Positions 49,092-57,302 of a stretch of 64,000 nucleotides of DNA are shown here, in pieces (within the stretch, counting starts at the first letter, position 1; every line of letters starts with the position of its first letter). Location: positions 62,001-126,000 of IMG/VR virus record IMGVR_UViG_3300038441_000779; one strand, written 5' to 3'. A program made the position numbers and the translations under genes. Under the pieces are notes generated by a model. The model was not told the DNA's origin and did not search any database. It saw only the letters and a program-made list of their open reading frames with translations. The DNA comes from a virus.

Positions 49092-50587
49092 TATTTCTTC
49101 CCTTTGGTTGCCTTAGGCGCGGCCTTAGCAGCTGGTTTGGCTGCAGGCTTGGCTGCCGGGGCAGCGGCTGGAGCAGCTTCTGGCGCAGCGGCGTCAGTAG
49201 TGTTACCGCCTTCTTTGGTGAAGATCTTCGGGTTGATACCCTTGATTGCTTTCTGGATACCCTTAACGATCTTGTTCTGCGCACCCGCAGCGACCTTGAT
49301 TTCCTTAATGGAAGCCTTGGCCTTAGCGATCTTGTCGGTAACGTTGGACTTGGCGTTATTGGCCACTTCCTTGTTACTGCCGTTCGCAGTAGCAACTTTG
49401 CTGTTGGCTGCCTTGAGTTCGTTCAGAGCGGTTTGGGCTTTGGTCAACTTCTCGTTGATTTTGCTACCCTTGCCGACCTGCTTGTTCAAGATAGCCTGCA
49501 GACCGTCGATAACCCGGCTAGCGTCAGCAGCGGTATTCAGACCAGCTACGACCTTGCCCATGGCACCGGTGGTGTCAACTTGGGCTGCCAGAGCGAGAAT
49601 ACCTTTCTTGGCTGCGTCGTTAATACGAGCGCCCTTGTTAGGCATCGCCTGAATAGCCTTTTTGTTGTTCTCACCTACGTCTTCGGCTTCCTTGGATTCT
49701 TCCTCAGCCTTGTCGGAAGAGAACAGATCAAAGAACGACTTCAGCGCATCCCGGCACCACTCGTAGGCAGCGGTACCCATCTCCTTGATGGAGTCCAGGA
49801 AACCTTCTTCGTTACCCTGGTAAGCACGCAGCTTGAGGTCGTTGGCGAAGAACACACCGGCAGCATATTTAGCCGCAGGGGTATCACGTCCGCTCAGGAG
49901 ATCTTCCATCCCTTCCAGAACAGCGATAGGGTGATCGAGCTGGCAACCGCATTCACACCCAGCATGGCCGCCGCATTCGTTGCCCTGGATAACGAAGTCA
50001 TCCGGCTCCAGCGGGTAGACGTCTTGGTAGTCAGCAGGGGCGAACTCTTCCACACCGGCCAGCATGCCACGATGGGTAGTGACGAACACATCGACGATTT
50101 CCAGGATCTTCTCGGCGTAAGTGAAACGCGAGATGTGGAATTGCAGGGCGTCGCATTCCTCTTCCCGATCGAAACGCTCAGCGATGTTGTCGAGGAGGTC
50201 GTTGGCTTCATTAACCCACAGGTTAACACCCGACTCTTCGTCTGCGTCGTTTACCTTGTTACCCAAAGCACACACAGTAATCGCAATGCTGCGCGAGTCT
50301 TCACGGATAGCGTTGTGAAAGTCCGCATGCAGTTTGATCAGGTAGGTGTTGAGTACTTCGTTTACCTTCAGCTCGGAAGCGTCGTAGTAACCGATCGAGT
50401 TACGCATGTGATCGATGATCTGGTGGGCCCGGCGTTTAACTGCCTGGTTATCCATCTCATCGAAGTAGCCGTTGTCGTAACCCAGGGTGTTCAGGACGCG
50501 CCAGAGAGCTGGGTTGTTTTCGCTAGTAGGACGAACCGAGGTGCCGAGCATAACACCAAGGAGTCCAAGTTCCATTAAAGTACGCAC
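49091..50587 (-). CDS. Internal head protein candidate with histone-like tail
   Basis: A 498-residue protein. I accept the GTG at 50587, which has AAGGA 8 bases upstream; the next ATG (50575) lacks a ribosome site. Residues 1-200 are helical and acidic. A cysteine/histidine cluster follows (C205, H208, C211, C213, C215, H219). The aromatic amphipathic segment WCRDALKSFFDLFSS (about 277-291) is shared in kind with neighbours. Then come Lys/Ala-rich helices and an Ala/Pro/Lys tail (PAAKPAAKPAAKAAPKATKGKK) like bacterial H1-type proteins, suited to binding packaged DNA. It is placed in the block of internal head proteins; phiKZ-type phages pack such proteins in an inner body. Confidence 0.7.
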   Translation of the reverse strand: MRTLMELGLLGVMLGTSVRPTSENNPALWRVLNTLGYDNGYFDEMDNQAVKRRAHQIIDHMRNSIGYYDASELKVNEVLNTYLIKLHADFHNAIREDSRSIAITVCALGNKVNDADEESGVNLWVNEANDLLDNIAERFDREEECDALQFHISRFTYAEKILEIVDVFVTTHRGMLAGVEEFAPADYQDVYPLEPDDFVIQGNECGGHAGCECGCQLDHPIAVLEGMEDLLSGRDTPAAKYAAGVFFANDLKLRAYQGNEEGFLDSIKEMGTAAYEWCRDALKSFFDLFSSDKAEEESKEAEDVGENNKKAIQAMPNKGARINDAAKKGILALAAQVDTTGAMGKVVAGLNTAADASRVIDGLQAILNKQVGKGSKINEKLTKAQTALNELKAANSKVATANGSNKEVANNAKSNVTDKIAKAKASIKEIKVAAGAQNKIVKGIQKAIKGINPKIFTKEGGNTTDAAAPEAAPAAAPAAKPAAKPAAKAAPKATKGKK

Positions 50588-50598
50588 TGGTTTATTCC

Positions 50599-51024
50599 TT
50601 ATTCAATGAAGACCGAAACGATGCCGGAGTACAGAACTGCTCGACGAGCATCGATAATCATAACACCTTCCATCAAACACAAATCTACTTCTTCGCGGGG
50701 AAGATCGTACAAGCCCACCAAACGCTTCCAGTTGGTGAAATGCACACCGAGTGTGTCCATGGCAGGAACAGAGTCAGGAAACCCCTCAGAAACGATTTCA
50801 GGGGCTCCTGTGGGCATTTCAGTAATGCAATCACCGAACTCAATGTCAACAACACTTTGGTTGGTATTGTCGAACAGTTTACCGAGATCTACCTTCTTGA
50901 TAAACAGTGGGCCATTGGCGTTGACGAACTTGAACAGCTTGTCATTAACCGGGGTCACCGTACCGTAAAGATCGTCAGTGAACTTACCGACGATCTTTTT
51001 CAGGCTAAGGGTTTCGAGTCTCAT
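50599..51024 (-). CDS. Hypothetical protein
   Basis: A 141-residue protein, ATG overlapping the previous stop (ATGA). Beta-rich, with ITEMPTGAPEIVSEGFPDSVPAMDTLGVHF in the centre and a hydrophobic end DARRAVLYSGIVSVFIE. No motif. Coupling to the internal head gene upstream implies co-production; the role is unknown. Confidence 0.8.
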   Translation of the reverse strand: MRLETLSLKKIVGKFTDDLYGTVTPVNDKLFKFVNANGPLFIKKVDLGKLFDNTNQSVVDIEFGDCITEMPTGAPEIVSEGFPDSVPAMDTLGVHFTNWKRLVGLYDLPREEVDLCLMEGVMIIDARRAVLYSGIVSVFIE

Positions 51025-52118
51025 TTAGCGTCCTCGGTCTTTGCTTCGCTACCATCTTTCTTCACAGCAGCGTTAGCTACGGACAGTGCCGCGTTAATTG
51101 CTCTATAAAGAAGAGTTTCCAGCAGCTTGATGTTAGCCATGTTGGTGGTCAGCGTCTGCTTAACCTTGTCGGCCAAAGCTTTAGCTGCAGCTTCGTTTTC
51201 CAGCTCCAACGAATTACCCAGCTTGAGGGCATCGTTAACACGCTGAACAAACACGTTTTCCATTTCCACCACTTCTTTGGTGAATTCACCATAAAGATTG
51301 TTGGTGGTTTGGATGGCGCCCAGAATGTTCTCTACGACACTGACTGTAGCTTTGAAGGTAAGGCCCTTAGCACTACGACCAATCTTGGGATTAGCATTGG
51401 TAATAAGTTTACCACCCTTGCCGTGCCCCAGAATGACACCGGCCAGGAAAGGGCCTGGTTTGATAACCTCGGCCAACTTGGTAGTGAACACTGTTTCGGC
51501 TTTGGCCATGTCTTCTTTAGCCTTGCTCAGCTGAGCATGGTTAATCAGTACAGTCCCGATAGCACCAGTGTGTTCCTTGAGCGCTTTGATATACCCACGC
51601 CCTTCATTCTTGATAGCGTTTTCAATTTCGGTCAGCTTGCTTTTGATCCAACCGATATCGTGCCCAGGTTTACCCTCGGCGTTCCAGATGAACTGGTAGT
51701 CTTTAGGGTAAGGGATATCACCCTCTTTAACACCCTTGATCTTGATGGTCTTCTCCAGCTTGTCAGCGGTCTGGTCAACCATGCGTTGTTTGCTGGTGAA
51801 GAAACTGAAGACCCACTTGAAGAACTTCTTGATGTTCTCGACGATCCAGGTCAGACCATTTTTAATACCGCCCCAAATACCCTCGTTACCAGAGTACAGG
51901 CTAACGTCACGACGAACTGCTGGCATGTGAGTCATCACCCACTGGTAGTAACCTTCGGTACCGGTTACGTCAGCTTTGGTGTCGTACTCATCAGACAGTT
52001 CTTCTACTTCTTCCTCTGCGTGTTCCGCAGGTTCTTTGGCGTGTTCGGTTTCCCACAGTTCCATAACTGTAGGAGTGTTCACATAACGAAGTGGCAACAC
52101 ATATTCAGACATGTTCAT
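51021..52118 (-). CDS. Internal head (inner-body-type) protein candidate
   Basis: A 365-residue protein. Residues 1-80 are acidic (KEPAEHAEEEVEELSDEYD) and contain two Gly-x-Glu sites, GTE (about 53-55, then GYYQW) and GNE (77-79, then GIWGG). Directly after comes an aromatic amphipathic region IWGGIKNGLTWIVENIKKFFKWVFSFF (80-107), then basic Lys-rich helices. An acidic leader, (S/A/G)-x-E site and basic mature part are what is known of phiKZ-like internal head proteins cut by the prohead protease. Two ATGs six bases apart (52118, 52112) are both possible; AAGGG fits the second better. Confidence 0.7.
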   Translation of the reverse strand: MNMSEYVLPLRYVNTPTVMELWETEHAKEPAEHAEEEVEELSDEYDTKADVTGTEGYYQWVMTHMPAVRRDVSLYSGNEGIWGGIKNGLTWIVENIKKFFKWVFSFFTSKQRMVDQTADKLEKTIKIKGVKEGDIPYPKDYQFIWNAEGKPGHDIGWIKSKLTEIENAIKNEGRGYIKALKEHTGAIGTVLINHAQLSKAKEDMAKAETVFTTKLAEVIKPGPFLAGVILGHGKGGKLITNANPKIGRSAKGLTFKATVSVVENILGAIQTTNNLYGEFTKEVVEMENVFVQRVNDALKLGNSLELENEAAAKALADKVKQTLTTNMANIKLLETLLYRAINAALSVANAAVKKDGSEAKTEDAK

Positions 52119-52186
52119 ATACCCTTGAGAATAAACGAAGGCAACCTATAGCATTTCAACGAAAATGCAAAAAAAAAGAAACATAA

Positions 52187-52220
52187 ATAACCTATCGGGG
52201 CCAACGCCCCGATAGGTTAT
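52187..52220 (-). terminator. Intrinsic terminator of internal head protein transcript
   Basis: A 15-bp stem (52187-52201 with 52206-52220) and a 4-base loop lie 30 bases after the stop at 52251. On the minus strand it is followed by TTATTTATGTTTCTTTTTTTTT. The A-rich flank GCAAAAAAAA(A)GAAACA matches the one at 31241-31255. Confidence 0.9.
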
Positions 52221-52250
52221 CCGTTACGCAGGTATTACTTAAGCCGAGGC

Positions 52251-53543
52251 TTAAGCGTTACCGAAGCCCAGGTGGGCAGCAACGCCGTCCAGCACAGCGC
52301 CGGCGCGGTTGGTGGCGTGACGGTCGAGGACCGCAGCAACCTTGGCAACCAGGGCGTAGGTGGCTTTAACCACGTTCACCTTGCCGTTAACATCGGACTC
52401 TTTGTCGGAGTCACCAGCTTTGATGTTGTTCAGCTTGCCGATGATCTGGTCACGGGTGCTGTTGGTGGCTTTGCTGGCCAGCTTGTCGTCGCGCAGAACG
52501 GCGAGACCGGCTTTCACGCCGTCCAGAGCAGCAGTCAGACCGGACTTGTCGACTTTGGCCTTGGTTTCGCCAGTGCTCAGTTTCTTGGCTTCCGGCGCCT
52601 TCATCACGTTGATGCTGACGGAACGGATCGCGGTGGCAGCTTCGGCGAACGAGGTGATGGTTGGCTCGGAGAACGAAGCCGACATACGGACACCAGCGCG
52701 CTGGGAAACGATGACGTCTTTCGAACCTTGCTTCTTCTCGTTGTACTTGCCGAAGTCCTTGGCGTCGGCCTTGAACTGCGAGGTCATGCTGTCGTAGGCG
52801 GTCTTCAGACCGGCAACGGTCATGCCGTCAACCTTGCCAGCTTCAGCGGCCAGGCCGTCAACGCTGTTACGGGTACCGGTCATGCCGCCCTTGTCTTTCT
52901 TCGAAGCGTTGGCCAGGCCATCGTTCGCGTAGTCGACGTAGACGTTCCAGCCGCCGAGCTTGATCTTGTCTTTGATCTTGCCGCCGCCGTTCAGGCGTTT
53001 GCGCAGCTGATCTTCACGACGAGCCAGGGCATCGACCTTGCTGCGCATGGAGACGAAGAAGTTGATGATGGTGTTGAAGATGTGCTTGATGAAAGCAACA
53101 GCTTTGGCACCCCAGTTCTTCAGGGTCTCACCGATGGCTTCGATACCGGTGCGGGCCATCAGGTTGGCGGTGGCAGCATCGGACATCGACTCGGCACCAA
53201 CGCGGTCACCGGCGTATTCGCAGCCGAGCTTGCCGGCCAGGCGCAGAGCGCGGTTGTAGGTGTTGGAGAAGGCGATGGAGTTGAAGTTGCCGCTGTTCAG
53301 CATGGATTCCATGCCTTCAACGGATTCTTCCAGATCTTCCACGGTTTCTTCCAGGTCTTCGACCTTGTCGACCAGCTGGACGATTTCAGCGGTTTGCTCT
53401 TCGATGACAGCGGTCAGTTCGCTGACTTCGGCCACAACGGCTGCTTCTTCGGCATCACCAACGATGGTTGGGGAGTGTTGGCCTTCTTCGGCCAGGCCCA
53501 GTTCTTCGGCGCCCATGTATTGCAGAAGCGGATCAAAGCTCAT
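52251..53543 (-). CDS. Abundant internal head (inner-body-type) protein candidate
   Basis: A 430-residue protein. Residues 1-85 are very acidic with a heptad coiled coil (VVAEVSELTAVIEEQTAEIVQLVDKVEDLEETVEDLEE). Then a candidate prohead-protease site GAE (116-118), an aromatic amphipathic helix pair (TLKNWGAKAVAFIKHIFNTIINFFVSM, 140-166) and a basic Lys/Ala/Gly-rich remainder. This matches the family plan of the 51021 gene. Codon use is strongly G/C-ending, like the capsid gene, and a strong terminator follows, so it is probably one of the most abundant virion proteins. The ATG at 53543 follows a short GGGTAACATC leader. It is insulated from the upstream gene by 48 bp. Confidence 0.75.
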   Translation of the reverse strand: MSFDPLLQYMGAEELGLAEEGQHSPTIVGDAEEAAVVAEVSELTAVIEEQTAEIVQLVDKVEDLEETVEDLEESVEGMESMLNSGNFNSIAFSNTYNRALRLAGKLGCEYAGDRVGAESMSDAATANLMARTGIEAIGETLKNWGAKAVAFIKHIFNTIINFFVSMRSKVDALARREDQLRKRLNGGGKIKDKIKLGGWNVYVDYANDGLANASKKDKGGMTGTRNSVDGLAAEAGKVDGMTVAGLKTAYDSMTSQFKADAKDFGKYNEKKQGSKDVIVSQRAGVRMSASFSEPTITSFAEAATAIRSVSINVMKAPEAKKLSTGETKAKVDKSGLTAALDGVKAGLAVLRDDKLASKATNSTRDQIIGKLNNIKAGDSDKESDVNGKVNVVKATYALVAKVAAVLDRHATNRAGAVLDGVAAHLGFGNA

Positions 53544-53591
53544 GATGTTACCCTTTTTCGTTAACGAAAGGAAAGTGTGTTTGGAAACGTT

Positions 53592-54596
53592 TCACACGAA
53601 GACACCCAGTACACCATGAATGTACCGGTCAGTATAGCTGATTACTCGAGGAGTGAATCCGCTATAAAATGCGAGAGCTGCTGGTTCACCACCTAGCAAA
53701 CGCTCTGCATCATTCTGAGCACTCTTGCTCACTTTCTCCAACTTACCCATGTTGCCTTCAACAGTCTTGACCATTTCGCCCCAGGACTTGATGAAAGACA
53801 GGTAACTGTCGAAAGTATTTTTAAAGCGTTTGTGCATGTTGTTCACTTTGTCCAGCTTAACCAACAAAGCGTTGACTTCAGACTTGGACATGTTGACGCT
53901 TTCGGCTTGACCCTCAGGTCCGTCACCGTTCATAAGATATTTGTGAGCACTAACCTCATACTCCATAACCTTACTACCAGGCAATATGGCCGACCGATAG
54001 ATTCCTCCATCGTGACGGGGGAAGTCCAACACCGGATACTTCAAAGCTTCGTACTTGTCGATCACCTTGTAGATATCTTCGGTCGTGGATACATTCCGCA
54101 GCCCACGTAGAACACCCATACGGGCATCCAGGAAGGTGAGGAGATCCTTACCATGTTTATCGATGATTTCCAACGTGTGGATAAGAGTATCCATATCCTT
54201 GGACAGGTCACCAATCTCTCCATCGCTGGTCAATTGCTTAACTTTGTCTTTGGAGAACTTGATTTCGTGTTCTTCCGAACGCGAGAACTGTTGGATGATC
54301 TTCTTGATCAACACGTCGTTATCACTGAAAGCACGGATGAGCAGTTTACCGGCTCCTCCCAATACAGTGGCGAAAGCGCCGACGGTCTTACCGCCTACCC
54401 AGCCTACTGTAGTGAGCAAACCACCGCCCAGAGTCCCCATGCCTTCGCCTAGCGTCCCTAATACTTCTTGGTAACCTTCGTTACCAGTAACTGCGTTCTG
54501 TACATGCACGGCGAGCCTGGTGAGCTCATGGAGTTCGTACGCCATATCAGCGTGATTCTCCATACCCTGTGCATATAACAGTTTCAACTCGCTCAT
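53592..54596 (-). CDS. Internal head (inner-body-type) protein candidate
   Basis: A 334-residue protein; ATG at 54596 preceded by AGGGGG. A short N-terminal helix ends at TGNE40-GYQEV, a Gly-Asn-Glu site like that of the 51021 gene. Then follows a Gly-rich hydrophobic stretch (LGEGMGTLGGGLLTTVGWVGGKTVGAFATVLGGAGKLL, 48-86), not a clean membrane helix, and Lys-rich helices (HEIKFSKDKVKQL). The C-terminus is aromatic (YSGFTPRVISYTDRYIHGVLGVFV). It sits in the internal-head operon, 10 bases after the 451-residue gene's stop. Confidence 0.68.
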   Translation of the reverse strand: MSELKLLYAQGMENHADMAYELHELTRLAVHVQNAVTGNEGYQEVLGTLGEGMGTLGGGLLTTVGWVGGKTVGAFATVLGGAGKLLIRAFSDNDVLIKKIIQQFSRSEEHEIKFSKDKVKQLTSDGEIGDLSKDMDTLIHTLEIIDKHGKDLLTFLDARMGVLRGLRNVSTTEDIYKVIDKYEALKYPVLDFPRHDGGIYRSAILPGSKVMEYEVSAHKYLMNGDGPEGQAESVNMSKSEVNALLVKLDKVNNMHKRFKNTFDSYLSFIKSWGEMVKTVEGNMGKLEKVSKSAQNDAERLLGGEPAALAFYSGFTPRVISYTDRYIHGVLGVFV

Positions 54597-54605
54597 GCAG
54601 CCCCC

Positions 54606-55916
54606 TTATTCTGGGAGGTTAACAGTGATCGACGTATTGCACAGTTCAATCAAACCATTGAAGATCAGCACCAGGTAGTTGTTAACAGCCGCACGGTTAA
54701 CCAGCAGCTCTACCTGATTCTTCCGAACAATGGAAGTAAACGCGGTCTGGACTTTGTCCTTCATATCATCGGACATTGGCGACTCATAGATACCTTTGAC
54801 GATATCGTTGAAGTCGTTGTCGTTGATCTTGTAACGGTCCATACCTTCTGTGGTTTTACGCCAAGCCTTGAGGGTCTCGCGCATGAGCTTGACCAGTGTC
54901 TTGATCGTGTCGCTAGAAAGCGTCTTGATCGCAGCACCGATCTTTGGATACTCAACCGGAGAGTTGTTCTCGAACCCGACCATGTCCAGATCGATGTAAC
55001 CTTGGACGTAACCGATTACCTGCTCGATGCTGGTAGGAGAGGTATTAACCTTTTCCTGACGCACATCGAGGAAGTAAGCACCACCCATAAGTTCTACCGA
55101 CTGCTTGGCTACTACGCTCGAAGTAGTGTGATCCTTGTTAGGATACGAGCACTCTTTGAAGCGAGCCGAAACAATCGACTTAGGCAGCAACAGGAAACGT
55201 TCCTTGGCTTCGTCGTCCGTCAGTCCATCGAACCCACCGAAGTAACTCAGTGTGTTGTTCAGGACTGCACGGTTGGCCAGGTAATAGTTGTTGGTGAGGG
55301 CCGAGATCGTGGCATTCAGTTTAGTGAGACCACTAACCCAGTCCTCGTTAACCTTACCACCAACCTTGAACTGGTTGAACAGTCGGGTACCCAGCAGGAT
55401 GGTGTCGGTGCCAGCTTTGAAGCTAGGCGCGGCGTTGATGTCCTTTTCCAGGATATCGATCAACGACTCCAAACTTTCCGTCGACTGGGTAAACAACAGG
55501 TAGGATTCACGGAAACCAATACCGATCTGAGCGGATATCTCCTTAGCCTTGCGGTAGAAGTCCCCCAGGAAGCTCTCACAGCCCTGTAGACGCGTTCTGA
55601 TGAATACTGCGGGCATCAGAGTGTGTCCGAGGCATTCGACGCCCTGAACCTGTCCCAGCTCGTCTGCAGGAATATCCACATCCGAACGGGTCAGGTAGTT
55701 GTCCATTTGTTTGGCCAACGGGACGTCGAGCTTGTGCTCGTCGATATTGGTCAACACTTTCTTGACCAGCTCAACACGGTCTTTACGGTCGTCCAGTCGT
55801 TCCTGAAGGATTTGCAAAGCAGCCGTGTCTTGCGCCTTCTCTACCAGCTCAGCAGATTTGACTGTACTGATAACAGCCATTTCTGCTGCAAGCTGCAGAT
55901 CATTTGCGTCAGGCAT
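54606..55916 (-). CDS. Internal head or virion protein candidate
   Basis: A 436-residue protein from the ATG at 55916 (GGAG 8 bases upstream); the longer frame to 55961 is not supported. The start lies 8 bases inside the previous gene. Helical throughout: DLQLAAEMAVISTVKSAELVEKAQDTAALQILQERLDDRKDRVELVKKVLTN, later SLESLIDILEKDINAAPSF. One GVE triplet near residue 90 could be a processing site but is weak evidence. No enzyme motif. Grouped with inner-body-type proteins by operon context. Confidence 0.72.
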   Translation of the reverse strand: MPDANDLQLAAEMAVISTVKSAELVEKAQDTAALQILQERLDDRKDRVELVKKVLTNIDEHKLDVPLAKQMDNYLTRSDVDIPADELGQVQGVECLGHTLMPAVFIRTRLQGCESFLGDFYRKAKEISAQIGIGFRESYLLFTQSTESLESLIDILEKDINAAPSFKAGTDTILLGTRLFNQFKVGGKVNEDWVSGLTKLNATISALTNNYYLANRAVLNNTLSYFGGFDGLTDDEAKERFLLLPKSIVSARFKECSYPNKDHTTSSVVAKQSVELMGGAYFLDVRQEKVNTSPTSIEQVIGYVQGYIDLDMVGFENNSPVEYPKIGAAIKTLSSDTIKTLVKLMRETLKAWRKTTEGMDRYKINDNDFNDIVKGIYESPMSDDMKDKVQTAFTSIVRKNQVELLVNRAAVNNYLVLIFNGLIELCNTSITVNLPE

Positions 55917-56415
55917 AGTAGGACTCCCCGCCGTGCAGCAAGAAGATCCGCCCCACAGCAATAGGTCCGATGCCAGCCAACAGACGATAGAGATCGAAGT
56001 CGAACAGCTTCAGCCCATTCTTGAGCAGAGGATCCAGGGAACTGCCTTCACGACCAGTAGGGGTATAAACCGCATCGTGGTAGTGTGACAGGTTCTTCAT
56101 CCGCTCTTCGTGGATGCTGATTGAGGTGTTGATCGACAGGTGCCCGATCTTACCATTGAGGTAGTTCAGGATATCCCGCACCAGCCCAGCCAGAGGACCA
56201 TCAGCGTTAGCACGCAGCCACTGGGAGAACGTGTCACCGGTCAGGCGACGTACCAAACGAATGATCTCAACAGGAACGTGGCCCTTGAGGACCATGTTGA
56301 AATCTACCAAACTATCCCGACGCAAGGCAGCAAGGTTTTTGAAGATGGTGGCCATCTCCGCATCGTTGACTTGGTCGAAGAAGAAACCATTGGGGCCCAT
56401 CCGATAAGCAGTCAT
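55909..56415 (-). CDS. Hypothetical virion-associated protein
   Basis: A 168-residue protein, coupled to the upstream gene by TGATG and to the downstream one by an 8-base overlap. Helical (AEMATIFKNLAALRRDSLVDFNMVLKGHVPVEIIRLVRRLTGDTF) with a hydrophobic end FDLYRLLAGIGPIAVGRIFLLHGG that is too polar for a sure membrane helix. Not recognised. Confidence 0.8.
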   Translation of the reverse strand: MTAYRMGPNGFFFDQVNDAEMATIFKNLAALRRDSLVDFNMVLKGHVPVEIIRLVRRLTGDTFSQWLRANADGPLAGLVRDILNYLNGKIGHLSINTSISIHEERMKNLSHYHDAVYTPTGREGSSLDPLLKNGLKLFDFDLYRLLAGIGPIAVGRIFLLHGGESYYA

Positions 56416-57302
56416 CAGTCGTAGCTCTTGATGATTTGTTCGATGGCGTGTTCGTTCTTGATGATCCGCTCTTGGTAGATCTCGATCTCGCGATCGATTT
56501 GCGGATCATTGGTACCGTCACGGCGGTTGATCGCCTGGGAGATCTTCATGGCGTGCTGTTGGTTCTTCGCACGCATGTTGTCGATCCGCATCAGGTTGAT
56601 GTTCTTCATGCCCAGACCAACCCAGAACGCAGGGTTCAGGTTGTGGATACCGAAGCCTTTACCAACCAGATCGGTGGTGCCTTGGCCAGCGGTGGACTCG
56701 AGAACGTCCAGAGACACTTCGCTGACTTCTACGTCCGGGATCTTCTCCAGGGTTTGCAGAACCAGGCGACCGCCTTTCAACAGCTCGACGGTGAAGTGCT
56801 TGTAGAACTCGAGAGTACCCTGCATCCACTTTTGATCGTGCACGCTCAGGTACTTGTTCGGATCAACCTTGTTCAGATTGATGGTCAGGCAGACGTCGAA
56901 GATCTTGCCGGTGAACTCCAACCAGTAGTTGATATACTCGACCAGGTTGAGGATGTTGGCTTGACGCAGGGTCACCAGTTTGCCATCCCAGACCTTGGTG
57001 TTGTAGCCACGAATCATCTTCTCCAGACCAGGAGTGATGTGTTTGATCGCAGCCAGACCGAATTCGAGATCACCCAACAGGGACGAACCACGGAAGCCTT
57101 TGTCCTGGACATGGCGCAGCAGCGACTTGGTCAAAGTCCAGCTACCGGCCACTTCATCGAACTGTTTGTTAAGGTTGTTCGCCTTAACGTTGTCGATGTT
57201 GGCCATCAGGTCGTTGACGCTGACAGTGATACCTGCCAGGAAGGTGTGGAGTTCACCCTCGTTGAAAGTCTTGACCTTACCGGTATAAGACAGAATATCC
57301 AT
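56415..57302 (-). CDS. Virion-associated protein candidate
   Basis: A 295-residue, largely helical protein; ATG overlaps the preceding stop by one base (TAATG). Middle: GLEKMIRGYNTKVWDGKLVTLRQANILNLVEYINYWLEF. The end is strongly charged (NRRDGTNDPQIDREIEIYQERIIKNEHAIEQIIKSYD), probably a coiled coil. G/C-ending codons suggest good expression. No family recognised; operon membership suggests a head-internal or assembly role. Confidence 0.8.
   Translation of the reverse strand: MDILSYTGKVKTFNEGELHTFLAGITVSVNDLMANIDNVKANNLNKQFDEVAGSWTLTKSLLRHVQDKGFRGSSLLGDLEFGLAAIKHITPGLEKMIRGYNTKVWDGKLVTLRQANILNLVEYINYWLEFTGKIFDVCLTINLNKVDPNKYLSVHDQKWMQGTLEFYKHFTVELLKGGRLVLQTLEKIPDVEVSEVSLDVLESTAGQGTTDLVGKGFGIHNLNPAFWVGLGMKNINLMRIDNMRAKNQQHAMKISQAINRRDGTNDPQIDREIEIYQERIIKNEHAIEQIIKSYD

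Noticed and set aside
53592-54596. Gly-rich hydrophobic stretch (residues 48-86) as a membrane protein or holin
   Set aside because: The segment is too Gly-rich and interrupted by Lys for a clear TM helix, and the gene sits in the internal-head operon away from lysis genes.
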